Assembly (NCBI RefSeq): GCF_002094855.1
Contig: NZ_ARYN01000013.1
Span: 62,001-126,000 of the forward strand
Reading direction: 5' to 3'
Length of the DNA stretch: 64,000 nucleotides
Origin: Zunongwangia atlantica 22II14-10F7
GTDB taxonomy: Bacteria; Bacteroidota; Bacteroidia; Flavobacteriales; Flavobacteriaceae
Position 1 is the stretch's first letter, and every line of letters starts with the position of its first letter. Of the stretch, positions 52,320 through 60,893 are shown piece by piece. A program made the translations under genes and the position numbers. Under the pieces are notes generated by a model. It was not told the origin of the DNA. It saw nothing but the letters and a program-made list of their open reading frames with translations, and did no database searches.

Positions 52320-53192
52320 TTAGTAGGTGCGCGTAAAATCCTCAGGAATAAAAAGTATAAAATTACCGGTATTCGCTTTTTCTGGAACAAATTCTAAAGC
52401 TTCGTCGTCGCTTTGTTCTGCACTAATAACCGCGATCTTTAAATCGGGTTTCATTTCTTTTAGATACCAGTAAATTCCGCCATAACTTTTACTATGATAA
52501 TCGCCGTTATAATGAAGAAAAATCCCATCTTCAGGAAGGTAATCCAAGATCTTTTCAGCCATTGTCGCGTCTTTGATCGCCTGGGCTTCTACAAATTTCA
52601 TGGCATCGCCCTGCATACCGTGACCGCTCATCATTTTTAGCATTTCAGCATAACCGGGAGTGATCGTATCTACTTTTATGGGAAGTTTTGCGAAGTAAGA
52701 TTTAGCTTCTTCAGCATAAGTTTTTAAAGAATCCAGGCCTTTTTTAGACACTGCAGATGCATAACGTCTTGGCACATTGGTTGCCACAAATTGTAGTTTA
52801 TTGCTTTTTGCGAATTCGATTAGAGGTTTATAATCTGTTTTATAATTATTCCAAAGTCGCATTTCTTCTTCGAAACGGCTCTGCGGAATTTTACCTTGAA
52901 GATATTCATCTAAAATCAATTGATTATCGGCTTCAAACATTTCGGCTCCTAAGACCAAATTGGTGTTTTTAGCATATAATTTTTCAGTAAGCTTTTTCTG
53001 AAGCCAATGCACAACAGGATGATCATGGAATTCTCCAAAAAGCACCACATCATAATTCGATAAACTATCGCTCATTTTTTGAAATGAAACCGAATTTCCT
53101 TCAGAATCATAAATTTCGTAGGCTTTTAATTGTTGCGCATTTACTGTAAAAGCTGCCACTAAAACGAATAAGGTTACAAAAATCCTTTTCAT
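52320..53192 (-). CDS. ChaN family haem-binding protein
   Basis: The 290-residue protein has a signal peptide (KRIFVTLFVLVAAFTVNA) and the ChaN core: YDVVLFGEFHDHPVVHWLQKKL (conserved His pair), LVLGAEMFEADNQLILDEYL and FLHYNGDYHSKSYGGIYWYL. ChaN of Campylobacter and its relatives bind stacked haems as iron-regulated lipoproteins. There is no clear lipobox, so this version may be soluble in the periplasm. It is on the minus strand just beyond the terminator of the HmuY operon and so seems to be transcribed on its own, but belongs to the haem island. Confidence 0.86.
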   Translation of the reverse strand: MKRIFVTLFVLVAAFTVNAQQLKAYEIYDSEGNSVSFQKMSDSLSNYDVVLFGEFHDHPVVHWLQKKLTEKLYAKNTNLVLGAEMFEADNQLILDEYLQGKIPQSRFEEEMRLWNNYKTDYKPLIEFAKSNKLQFVATNVPRRYASAVSKKGLDSLKTYAEEAKSYFAKLPIKVDTITPGYAEMLKMMSGHGMQGDAMKFVEAQAIKDATMAEKILDYLPEDGIFLHYNGDYHSKSYGGIYWYLKEMKPDLKIAVISAEQSDDEALEFVPEKANTGNFILFIPEDFTRTY

Positions 53193-53260
53193 ACTAAAAA
53201 TTTAAAGCTTAAGATAATTAAATTCCATCATTACAAGGCTTAACAAATGCTTTAATCGAG

Positions 53261-53290
53261 AAAAAATCCCTGCCTTTGTAAGCAGGGATT
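53261..53290 (-). terminator. Terminator after the HmuY gene
   Basis: AATCCCTGC (53265-53273) and GCAGGGATT (53282-53290) form a perfect 9-bp stem with an 8-base loop, with a T run on the minus strand. It lies 23 bases past the hmuY stop. Confidence 0.85.
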
Positions 53291-53312
53291 GCACTAACTA
53301 AAATAACACTTC

Positions 53313-54512
53313 TTATAAAAGATCGTAAACGATCTGAGGAAAACCGCGTTCCCCTTGTTCATTAAGCAACGCAGTAAATTGTAATTTGTAAAAATTACCA
53401 TCGGTATCTCTTACAATATAATAACGGTCTGAAAGTGCTCCTTCACTACTAGAACGCCATCCACTTGCAATTAGGGCGCGATCGTTATATTCGAATTCAT
53501 TTTCGTTTACATCTTCTAATGTAAACTCGTCGTACGATGGTGCTCCGGTAGCAACAGGCGCAGCATCTTCGCCTTCGCCAGGCTCTTCAGTAAGTACCAT
53601 ATAAACTCCTACGCCATTCAAAGTATTATGCAACACATAATCTGAATATGTTAAACCCGCATTTATACCGCCCATACTTCCGTAGTAAGAATATACGCTG
53701 GTATAATTTAGATCCCAGTTTTCTTTGGCTGGTTCTACATCAACCTCGGTTCCATTTTCTAAACTAAAAGCAGTAAATTCATAAGCTTCGTCTTTAGTGA
53801 TCACTACTTCTGTATGTGTAACCTCACTTAAGGGAGCGTATTGTAAAACATAATCACTGTCTTCCATAAAAACTTTGATCTTATAGAAACCACGATGATC
53901 TCCAGTGGTGTTTATCGATCCTGCTTCTGCTGCATCTTCTGGGATTTCACTACCAAGTGAGATAATGATCACCTCAGCTTCGGCTTCAGTATTTGGAATA
54001 TCGCCTATGGCAGTTTTATCTAAATCACCTGTACTATCATCGGTAAAAGAAATATTATTTTCTACGTCCCCGTACATAGTGTAACCCAATGGTAAACCAA
54101 CAAGCAATTCTCCTACTGTTGTTACACTTACATCTACTGGTTGAAAAGTTGCCATGTTCAGAGATTTTAGATTCATTGTAGATTCTAAAGCCGTGCTCTC
54201 ACTAACCGCATCGATGTCGTAAATCCCCTCTAGTTTTGCCGCTGAAGCTAAAATCGAAGAGTTTAAAACCACACGATTCTCTGAACTTACAAAGCCAAGT
54301 TCCCAGCTATCACGACGAACTACAGTTGTTTCTTCTGTACTTAGATCGATATATACCTGGTTAGGTTCTGTAGAGCCGCCAGACTCGATATCTAAAACTG
54401 CACTTTCTACAGCGGGGATTTCGATAATTCCTCCTCCGTTATCATCATCGCTACTACAGCTAAAGACAATAAAAGAGAGGCAAAATAATTGAAGTAAAAG
54501 ATTCTTTTTCAT
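53313..54512 (-). CDS. hmuY: HmuY family haem-binding lipoprotein
   Basis: The 399-residue protein has a lipoprotein signal with lipobox-like FSC (Cys 19) followed by an acidic flexible linker (SSDDDNGGG). The rest is mostly beta: ESGGSTEPNQVYIDLSTEET, WELGFVS and KENWDLNYTSVYSYYG are the repeated elements of HmuY. HmuY of Porphyromonas takes haem from host haemoproteins and hands it to the receptor HmuR. Here it follows the receptor gene by 16 bases. It is longer than the Porphyromonas protein (about 216 residues), with an apparent duplication of the HmuY core. Confidence 0.8.
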   Translation of the reverse strand: MKKNLLLQLFCLSFIVFSCSSDDDNGGGIIEIPAVESAVLDIESGGSTEPNQVYIDLSTEETTVVRRDSWELGFVSSENRVVLNSSILASAAKLEGIYDIDAVSESTALESTMNLKSLNMATFQPVDVSVTTVGELLVGLPLGYTMYGDVENNISFTDDSTGDLDKTAIGDIPNTEAEAEVIIISLGSEIPEDAAEAGSINTTGDHRGFYKIKVFMEDSDYVLQYAPLSEVTHTEVVITKDEAYEFTAFSLENGTEVDVEPAKENWDLNYTSVYSYYGSMGGINAGLTYSDYVLHNTLNGVGVYMVLTEEPGEGEDAAPVATGAPSYDEFTLEDVNENEFEYNDRALIASGWRSSSEGALSDRYYIVRDTDGNFYKLQFTALLNEQGERGFPQIVYDLL

Positions 54513-54528
54513 TTGGTGTTGATTAGAA

Positions 54529-56646
54529 TTAAATATTTAGGTTATATAAAAGTTTTAAAAAATAAGACCGGCCGTAACCAAACAACAAAGAAGTTGATGG
54601 TGCTTCGTGACCGGATGTTGCGGTAATAGCCGAATTGTTTACGCGAACTACATTAAATAGATTTCTGGCGCCCAGTGTAACTTCAAAACGTTTCTTAAAG
54701 AAATATTTGTTGATACTGGCATCCATTAACGAATAATCTTCCTGCGTTCCCTTTACAAATTCGTTAGTATCGTTATCTCTAAAATATTGCTGCAACTCGC
54801 CATTGTATTTTAGCAGCAGTGAGAAACGAGTTTCAGCTTTTGGCCAGTAGTAGCGCAAAGCAGCCGTAGCATTTAAGCTGAATAAATAATCATCTGGATT
54901 AGACAATTCGGTTTCCAGGCTTTGTGAAATCCCGGTGTAACTTAGGCCAATATTGGTTTGAAAATTTTTATAGCTGAAATTATTTTCAGTAGAAACACCT
55001 AAAATTTTATATTCACTGATATTTAGATATTCCATTTGCGAATTATCGCCCACAACCGCCAGATCTATTTTATCCTGAATATCAAAATGGAAGAATTTCA
55101 GGTTATTCTGAAGCCGAAATTCGTTGTTTAAAACTGAAGTTTTTTCCGCAGAAATCAGGTACGAAATTCCGTCTTCTGGCTTTAAATCTGGATTACCGCG
55201 CACATCATGATTGGCATCTACAAAATAGTAGTATAAATTAGTGAAAGTTGGCGTTTTATAAGCCGATCCTACCACCGCCTGAAGTTTTAGATCCTTCGCC
55301 GGCTTGTAATTAGCACTGGTAGACCAGATAAGTTTCCCGTCGTAATTAGAATTGTGGTTATAACGGACTCCCGGATAGATCGACCAGTTATTTTTAGTAA
55401 AAGAAAGCTGAGAAAATACATCATAATTCCCCAAATCCTGTTCTGCAATGTTATCTGAATATGCTCCGCTGGCTACGGCATCATAACCTTGCTGATAGGT
55501 GATTTCGTAACCCGCTGTAAGATTAAAATTGGCTGATTTTGACAATAAATTTTCGAAAGTCCCTTTAGAAAACCAAAGATCACTTTCTTGATTGGTCATT
55601 TTTGAAGTTGTACTTCTCTTTTGTTGTCGCCTAAGATCGTAAACGTAGGTTTCGTAATCTCGAACCTGAGTTTGGTACGAAAGTGATAGATTATAATGCA
55701 CCTGGTTTAAATTCCCAAAAGCCTGAGCTTCGTGCCTAAACCGGTTACTTACAAATTGCTCATCATTTGCAGTAATATCGTATTCTCCATCCTGGATTCG
55801 CGTATTTATAGCGTGATTGTAAATATCCAGAGTTTCATTATAATAGTTGAATTTGTAGAAAAAATTGAAGTCGTTTTTAGCGAATTTTAGCATTCCATTT
55901 AAAGTGTGCTGAAGTTTTGGATTCCATTCATAACCTCGCCTACCGTCATTAGCCACACTATTTCCAGACATGCCGAAATAATCTCTTCCGAAGTAATTAT
56001 TTTTGAATCCGTTAAAATCGTTTCTTGAAAAATTAGCTGACGCATACCAGTGATCTGAAATATTATGCGCAATATTTAAGTTTTGGATATGCCTCCCTTC
56101 ATCTTCAAAATTATATTCTTCACCAACCGTTTCTTCCTGTACACTTGCCCTGATATTCCATTTAGAAGCACTAGATTTTTTGGTGATAATATTTATAACT
56201 CCGGCTACAGCATTATCGCCATAAAGTACGCCCATAGCGCCTTCAGCAATTTCTATCCGTGCAATATCTTCAAGATTAATTTGGGTGAGATCAATATTAT
56301 TTCCGTAGCCATTATCGCTAACCAGCGGCACGTTATCCACAAGGATTTTCACATAATCTCCAGACAAACCAAACATGCTCACGGTAGAGCGACCATCTGC
56401 AGCATTGGGCGTAATGCTAATGTTTAATTGCTGATTTAAAATGTCTGCCAGGTTATTCGCCCCAACCTGATTGATCTGCTGTGCGCTAATCGTATTTACG
56501 CTAAATAATTCTTTATTTATACTATTTATAGTCTGTTCATTTCCAAACAAAAGCACTTCGTCCAACTCATTTATATTAACCGAATCCTTTTGTGCATAAA
56601 GGCTCCCAAAGATTAAGCTGAAATAAATAAAAGCTGCAATTCTCAT
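54529..56646 (-). CDS. hmuR: TonB-dependent haem receptor (HmuR-like)
   Basis: The 705-residue protein has a signal peptide (RIAAFIYFSLIFGSLYAQ), a plug domain (about 45-150: NELDEVLLFG, LADILNQQLNISITPN, IEIAEGAMGVLYGDNAVAGVI) and a 22-strand barrel ending in YFLKLLYNLNI. It would import haem with energy from TonB. The assignment to haem comes from its partners (HmuY, HmuTUVS), not from any motif. It is transcribed leftward from a promoter with a well-placed box; HmuY follows by 16 bases. Confidence 0.86.
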   Translation of the reverse strand: MRIAAFIYFSLIFGSLYAQKDSVNINELDEVLLFGNEQTINSINKELFSVNTISAQQINQVGANNLADILNQQLNISITPNAADGRSTVSMFGLSGDYVKILVDNVPLVSDNGYGNNIDLTQINLEDIARIEIAEGAMGVLYGDNAVAGVINIITKKSSASKWNIRASVQEETVGEEYNFEDEGRHIQNLNIAHNISDHWYASANFSRNDFNGFKNNYFGRDYFGMSGNSVANDGRRGYEWNPKLQHTLNGMLKFAKNDFNFFYKFNYYNETLDIYNHAINTRIQDGEYDITANDEQFVSNRFRHEAQAFGNLNQVHYNLSLSYQTQVRDYETYVYDLRRQQKRSTTSKMTNQESDLWFSKGTFENLLSKSANFNLTAGYEITYQQGYDAVASGAYSDNIAEQDLGNYDVFSQLSFTKNNWSIYPGVRYNHNSNYDGKLIWSTSANYKPAKDLKLQAVVGSAYKTPTFTNLYYYFVDANHDVRGNPDLKPEDGISYLISAEKTSVLNNEFRLQNNLKFFHFDIQDKIDLAVVGDNSQMEYLNISEYKILGVSTENNFSYKNFQTNIGLSYTGISQSLETELSNPDDYLFSLNATAALRYYWPKAETRFSLLLKYNGELQQYFRDNDTNEFVKGTQEDYSLMDASINKYFFKKRFEVTLGARNLFNVVRVNNSAITATSGHEAPSTSLLFGYGRSYFLKLLYNLNI

Positions 56647-56668
56647 TATTTAGATTTAGTTTAAATAA
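56646..56668. promoter_or_regulatory. Haem-region palindrome, copy 1 (at the receptor start)
   Basis: TTATTTAGATT (56646-56656) is followed after one base by AGTTTAAATAA, its inverted copy with 9 of 11 bases. It lies between the receptor promoter and start codon, touching the ATG. Fur-box-like by form and AT-rich core. Confidence 0.6.
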
Positions 56669-56677
56669 ATTTAACCG

Positions 56678-56709
56678 CAAACTTATATGCAGAAATTGAA
56701 ACAACCAAA
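56678..56709 (-). promoter_or_regulatory. Promoter of the receptor-hmuY operon
   Basis: On the minus strand TTTG (56709-56706), a 20-base spacer and TAAGTTTG (56685-56678) match the Bacteroidota consensus TTTG-N19-21-TAnnTTTG. Transcription should start near 56671, inside or beside palindrome copy 1. Confidence 0.75.
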
Positions 56710-56721
56710 GAAAAACTCATA

Positions 56722-56744
56722 TTATTTTTAACCAATCTAAATAA
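56722..56744. promoter_or_regulatory. Haem-region palindrome, copy 2 (central)
   Basis: AATCTAAATAA (56734-56744) is a perfect right half-site; the left half TTATTTTTAAC (56722-56732) matches 7 of 11. It lies in the middle of the divergent region, upstream of both promoters. Confidence 0.5.
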
Positions 56745-56765
56745 AAATAAATTTAACATTTGAAA

Positions 56766-56797
56766 TTGGACTTCTTTCAAAATGAATTTTACATTTG
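56766..56797 (+). promoter_or_regulatory. Promoter of the hmuTUVS operon
   Basis: TTG (56766-56768), a 21-base spacer and TACATTTG (56790-56797) fit the Bacteroidota pattern with a full -7 match. The start point should fall near 56804, within palindrome copy 3. Confidence 0.7.
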
Positions 56798-56799
56798 CC

Positions 56800-56822
56800 T
56801 TATTTAGATTTAATAAAAATAA
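56800..56822. promoter_or_regulatory. Haem-region palindrome, copy 3 (at hmuT start)
   Basis: TTATTTAGATT (56800-56810) is followed after one base by AATAAAAATAA, its inverted copy with 9 of 11 bases. It overlaps the expected start of transcription and ends 3 bases before the hmuT start codon. Confidence 0.6.
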
Positions 56823-56825
56823 AAT

Positions 56826-57701
56826 ATGAAGCTATTTAAACTATTCAGTATTCTATGTTTTATCGCCATAATTGGTTGTAAAAACAACGAATCTGAAGCT
56901 AACCAACCACAAGAATCTCAGGAAGAAACAGCTAAAGAGCGTATTATTAGTCTTAATGGTACACTAAGCGAAATTATTAGCGAATTAGGCTTTAAAGATC
57001 AAATTGTAGCTGTAGATGTTACCAGTATTTACCCAGCCGACTTAAAAGAAAATGCTACAGATCTTGGCCATGTAATGAATTTAAATGTTGAAGCCCTTCT
57101 TCAGCAAAAACCAACACAAATTTTCGCGGTTAAGAAAGAACTTTCAGCAGATATTATTGCTCAACTTGATGGCTTAGAAGTACCGGTACATTATTACGAG
57201 CCAGAATACTCTGTAGAAGGAGCAAAAAAACTGGCCAATAGTGTTGCGAAAGACCTAAATACTGAAGCTCCAAAAAAGATCACTAAAAACATCGAAAATG
57301 AGCTTGATGCTTTAAAGGAATTTAATAGCAAACCAAAAGTAATGTTTGTTTATGCCCGCGGTGCTGGTACTTTGCTTGTTGCCGGAAAAGAAACTCCCGT
57401 AGCAAAAATGATCGAACTTGCCGGCGGCGAAAACGCAATAAATACTTACGATGATTACCGCCCACTTACTACAGAAGCTGTTGCACAGGCCAATCCCGAT
57501 GTGTTGCTATTTTTTGATAGCGGATTACAAAGTGTAAACGGTGTAGAAGGTTTAAAAGATATTCCTGGTCTGGCGAATTCAACCGCTGCTAAAAAAGGAC
57601 AGGTAATTAGCATGGACGGCTTGTTACTTACAGGATTTGGCCCAAGAATGGGAGAAGCTGCGGCTCAACTTAACACAAAGCTTAGCCAGTATGCAAACTA
57701 A
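56826..57701 (+). CDS. hmuT: Haem ABC transporter substrate-binding lipoprotein
   Basis: The 291-residue protein has a lipoprotein signal with lipobox IIGC (Cys 18), an acidic linker (NNESEANQPQESQEETA), then two lobes of a class III binding protein: RIISLNGTLSEIISELGF, DLGHVMNLNVEALLQQKPT, a linking helix, and LVAGKETPVAKMIELAGGENA. It resembles haemin-binding HmuT/BhuT. It would bind haem in the periplasm and feed the permease. The following permease start overlaps its stop by 11 bases. Confidence 0.9.
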   Translation: MKLFKLFSILCFIAIIGCKNNESEANQPQESQEETAKERIISLNGTLSEIISELGFKDQIVAVDVTSIYPADLKENATDLGHVMNLNVEALLQQKPTQIFAVKKELSADIIAQLDGLEVPVHYYEPEYSVEGAKKLANSVAKDLNTEAPKKITKNIENELDALKEFNSKPKVMFVYARGAGTLLVAGKETPVAKMIELAGGENAINTYDDYRPLTTEAVAQANPDVLLFFDSGLQSVNGVEGLKDIPGLANSTAAKKGQVISMDGLLLTGFGPRMGEAAAQLNTKLSQYAN

Positions 57702-58725
57702 GTTTAAATGGTATATGTCCTTAGGCTTTATTCTATTGATTGTCTCTTTTATAGCCTCTAGCCTTTTGGGCGTATACCAGCTAAACTGGAATGACTTTCT
57801 GCTTTTATTTAAAAGCATTTTTGATGATACTGTAGCAGTAAATCCTACCGATGCTTATATATTCTTTGATGTACGTATGCCACGAACCATCTTAGCAATA
57901 ATTATGGGTGCAGGACTTGCTGTTACAGGAACATCTTTGCAGGGTATGTTTAAAAATCCACTTGCTACTCCCGGAATTATAGGAATAACTTCGGGATCTG
58001 CACTTTTTGCGGCTGTAGCCATTGTTTTAGGAAGTACGATAAAAAGCTTTCTTCCTGAAATTTTACATTATTCCTTAATTTCTATCGCTGCATTTATTGG
58101 TGCACTATTAGTCATGATGCTAGTGTATAGCATTTCTTTTAAAAACGGAAAAACTCATGTAGTGATCATGCTTTTAGCCGGAGTTGCCATTGCTGCCCTG
58201 GCCGAAGCAACTACAGGTTTTCTAACCTTTATTTCTAAAGATGACGAACTGCGTGATCTTACGTTTTGGCGATTGGGAAGCCTTGGTGCTGCCAACTGGC
58301 CAAAAGTGATTATTCTATTAGTAATTAACCTTGTTAGCCTTAGTTTTTTATTGGGCAATGGTAAAGCTTTAAATGCCATGATGCTTGGCGAAGAAAATGC
58401 CAGGCACCTGGGTATAAAAGTGAAAAAATATCATGCAAAAATTATCTGGTTATCCTCTTTAGTTGTAGGAGCTTCAGTAGCGTTTGCAGGAACAATTGCT
58501 TTTATAGGACTTATTGTGCCTTACATTCTAAGATTGCTTTTAGGATCTGACTACCGCATCATTTTACCGCTCTCTGCCGTTTTTGGCAGTTTGTTGCTGC
58601 TTACTGCAGATATAATTAGCCGAACCACTTTAGCTCCTATCGAAATCCCAATAGGAATTATTACCGCTTTTATGGGCGCTCCGGTTTTTATTTTAATTCT
58701 TCTTCAATTTAAAAAAGCTTTATAA
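57691..58725 (+). CDS. hmuU: Haem ABC transporter permease (FecCD family)
   Basis: From ATG 57691 (344 residues) the protein has about ten membrane helices and the FecCD hallmarks: VRMPRTILAIIMGAGLAVTGTSLQGMFKNPLATPGIIGI and the cytoplasmic loop near LGEENARHLGIKVKKYH, ending with PIEIPIGIITAFMGAPVFILIL. The internal frame begins earlier (57637) but the ATG at 57691 is the first that starts at the membrane leader, and it overlaps the hmuT stop by 11 bases. Confidence 0.93.
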   Translation: MQTKFKWYMSLGFILLIVSFIASSLLGVYQLNWNDFLLLFKSIFDDTVAVNPTDAYIFFDVRMPRTILAIIMGAGLAVTGTSLQGMFKNPLATPGIIGITSGSALFAAVAIVLGSTIKSFLPEILHYSLISIAAFIGALLVMMLVYSISFKNGKTHVVIMLLAGVAIAALAEATTGFLTFISKDDELRDLTFWRLGSLGAANWPKVIILLVINLVSLSFLLGNGKALNAMMLGEENARHLGIKVKKYHAKIIWLSSLVVGASVAFAGTIAFIGLIVPYILRLLLGSDYRIILPLSAVFGSLLLLTADIISRTTLAPIEIPIGIITAFMGAPVFILILLQFKKAL

Positions 58726-59534
58726 TGTTAGCCGTTAACCAGTTAAACATCAGCATAAAAACGAGGCGACTTCTTCAGGATATTAACTTTAATATCCAAC
58801 CGGGAGAACTTTTTGTGATCATTGGTCCAAACGGCGCCGGAAAAAGCACTTTGCTTAAAGCTCTAACTGAAGAAATCAACTATTCAGGAGAAATTAATTT
58901 TCAGCAACAATCAATTAAAAAATGGACCACAGCAAAGCTTGCAAAAACAAGGGCTAAATTTAGCCAACATCACCAACAGGATATTCCGCTGCCGGTAAAC
59001 GAGGTAGTTATGATGGGGCGCTATCCTTATTTTGCCAGCAAACCAAACCTTACCGATCTAAAAGTAGTTTCTGAAAGTTTAAAACTTACAGAGATGAGCG
59101 CTTTTAAAGACAAATCTTATAACCAACTCTCTGGCGGGGAAAAACAACGTGTTCACCTTGCCAGAATATTTGCACAGCTAAATAACGAATTTCAGGAAAA
59201 ACTAATGCTACTGGATGAACCGCTCAACAACCTGGATGTTTATTATCAGCATAAAGTTTTAGAAGCGGTTAAAGGCTTTGCAAAAAAAGGAAATATAGCC
59301 GCAATTGTGATGCACGATCTAAATCTTGCTGCACAATTTGCAGATCGTATTCTCTTGCTTAAAGATGGCAAAATGGTAAAATATGGCAATCCTAAACAAG
59401 TGCTTACATCTAAAACCATTTGCGATGTTTACGATTTTCCCTGCAAGGTAATGTCTCACCCTCTCGCACAAACACCTATGATCGTGTTTGGTGAGGAAAA
59501 ATCAACCTCAATAATTCAAAATATTAACCCATGA
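58725..59534 (+). CDS. hmuV: Haem ABC transporter ATP-binding protein
   Basis: The 269-residue ATPase has Walker A GPNGAGKST (Lys 40), Q-loop, signature LSGGEKQRVHLAR, Walker B LMLLDEP and the switch His in VMHDLN. It powers HmuTU. Its start shares one base with the permease stop (TAATG), and its stop overlaps the next gene by 4 bases (ATGA), a tightly coupled operon. Haem specificity comes from position. Confidence 0.94.
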   Translation: MLAVNQLNISIKTRRLLQDINFNIQPGELFVIIGPNGAGKSTLLKALTEEINYSGEINFQQQSIKKWTTAKLAKTRAKFSQHHQQDIPLPVNEVVMMGRYPYFASKPNLTDLKVVSESLKLTEMSAFKDKSYNQLSGGEKQRVHLARIFAQLNNEFQEKLMLLDEPLNNLDVYYQHKVLEAVKGFAKKGNIAAIVMHDLNLAAQFADRILLLKDGKMVKYGNPKQVLTSKTICDVYDFPCKVMSHPLAQTPMIVFGEEKSTSIIQNINP

Positions 59535-60568
59535 GTACAACAAGTTTAAAACAACAATGGGAAACTCTTAAAGAAGAGCAACCTCAACTAAGAATACGTA
59601 ATGCCGCACAGGCGCTAAATGTAAGTGAAGCTGAATTGCTTGCCACAAAAATTGGTAATGGCGTTACCCGATTGGAGAATAACCCTAAAGAAATTTTACA
59701 GGAAATCGAATCTTTAGGAAAAGTAATGGCTCTAACCCGAAACGAAAGTTGTGTACACGAAAGAAAAGGAACCTATTTAAACCCATCGATTGGCAAATCA
59801 CCGGTTGGTCTTTTTGTAGGGGAAGATATCGACCTAAGAATTTTCTTTATGCATTGGGCATTTGCATTTGCTGTTTCTGAAATGGCTCGCGGAAAAGAAC
59901 GTCTTAGTCTTCAATTTTTTGCTGAAGATGGTATGGCAATTCATAAAATCTATCTTACGCCGCAAAGCAATATTGATGCCTATAAAAATTTAGTTGAAAA
60001 ATATAAAGCTGAAGAACAATCAGCCGATTTAGAAATTAAGCCTTTTTCTGAAGAAAAAAATTATAAGAGCGATGAAGAAGTTGATCTTGCCGGCTTCCAA
60101 AAATCCTGGCGTGAATTGCAGGACACGCATCACTTTTTTGGACTTCTTAAAAAACACAATATTAGTCGTACACAGGCTTTAACATTAGCGCCTAGTGCTT
60201 ACTACGCCGATAAAATTGAAAAAGATGAGATTGTAAGAATGTTAGAAATTGTTGCCAGCAAACAAGTGCCTATCATGGTATTTGTTGGTAATCGCGGAAA
60301 TATCCAAATTCATACCGGTGACATTAAAAAAACGCTGTGGCACCAGCAATGGTTCAATATTATGGATCCAGATTTTAATCTTCATCTAAATATGGAAAAA
60401 ATCGAGAATTGCTGGGTGGTTAGAAAACCAACCGAAGATGGCATTGTAACTTCAATAGAATGTTTTGATGATAATGACGAATTGATCGTACAATTCTTCG
60501 GAAAAAGAAAACCAGGAATTCCGGAGATTAAAGAATGGCAGGAGGTTGTAGCACAACTTCAGCAATAA
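59531..60568 (+). CDS. hmuS: Haemin-degrading/haem-handling protein (HemS/HmuS/ChuS)
   Basis: The 345-residue protein is built of two repeats of the HemS fold. Repeat 1 has ALTRNESCVHERKGTYLNP, with the likely haem-ligand His in CVHE; repeat 2 has MVFVGNRGNIQIHTGDIKKT and LWHQQWFNIMDPDFNLHLNM. Family members (HemS, ChuS, HmuS) bind haem in the cytoplasm and, in several cases, break it down to release iron. It ends the coupled hmuTUVS operon except for a small downstream gene. Confidence 0.92.
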   Translation: MSTTSLKQQWETLKEEQPQLRIRNAAQALNVSEAELLATKIGNGVTRLENNPKEILQEIESLGKVMALTRNESCVHERKGTYLNPSIGKSPVGLFVGEDIDLRIFFMHWAFAFAVSEMARGKERLSLQFFAEDGMAIHKIYLTPQSNIDAYKNLVEKYKAEEQSADLEIKPFSEEKNYKSDEEVDLAGFQKSWRELQDTHHFFGLLKKHNISRTQALTLAPSAYYADKIEKDEIVRMLEIVASKQVPIMVFVGNRGNIQIHTGDIKKTLWHQQWFNIMDPDFNLHLNMEKIENCWVVRKPTEDGIVTSIECFDDNDELIVQFFGKRKPGIPEIKEWQEVVAQLQQ

Positions 60569-60665
60569 AAATAAAATCGGCAAGTATAAAGCTATAAGAG
60601 AAAGTTCTTCAAATCAGCTTGAATAAGATATAAAAAGCTTTTGCGAAGCCATTAAAAATTAAGTT

Positions 60666-60761
60666 ATGCTGGAAATCATATTAATCGTTCTGGCAGTTAT
60701 TTGTTTTTTGATTATTCTGTTGCTTTACAAAGGCGGCGGAATTAGTTCTAGTAAGTTTTAA
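60666..60761 (+). CDS. 31-residue single-helix membrane peptide at the end of the haem operon
   Basis: A 32-codon frame starts at ATG 60666. Its product is one hydrophobic helix (LEIILIVLAVICFLIILLL) with a short basic and glycine-rich tail (YKGGGISSSKF). It lies 97 bases past hmuS and directly before a strong plus-strand terminator, so it is on the hmu transcript. Small single-helix peptides in transporter operons often modulate the membrane complex, but nothing more can be said. Confidence 0.5.
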   Translation: MLEIILIVLAVICFLIILLLYKGGGISSSKF

Positions 60762-60770
60762 AGTCAGGAA

Positions 60771-60804
60771 AAGGGATTGGAGGTTAAACTCTAATCCCTT
60801 TTTG
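60771..60804 (+). terminator. Terminator of the hmuTUVS operon
   Basis: AAGGGATT, then G and GAG (60771-60782), pairs with CTC and AATCCCTT (60789-60800), a 12-bp stem with one G-U pair and a 6-base loop, followed by T4-5. It stops the plus-strand haem operon after the small peptide gene. Confidence 0.85.
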
Positions 60805-60893
60805 GGTTTTAGATAAAATGTATTTATAAAGAATTCTCCTTTTTAACTTCGAAAACAAAATTTATACAAGTATGCTAATTGAATTTCACTTCA

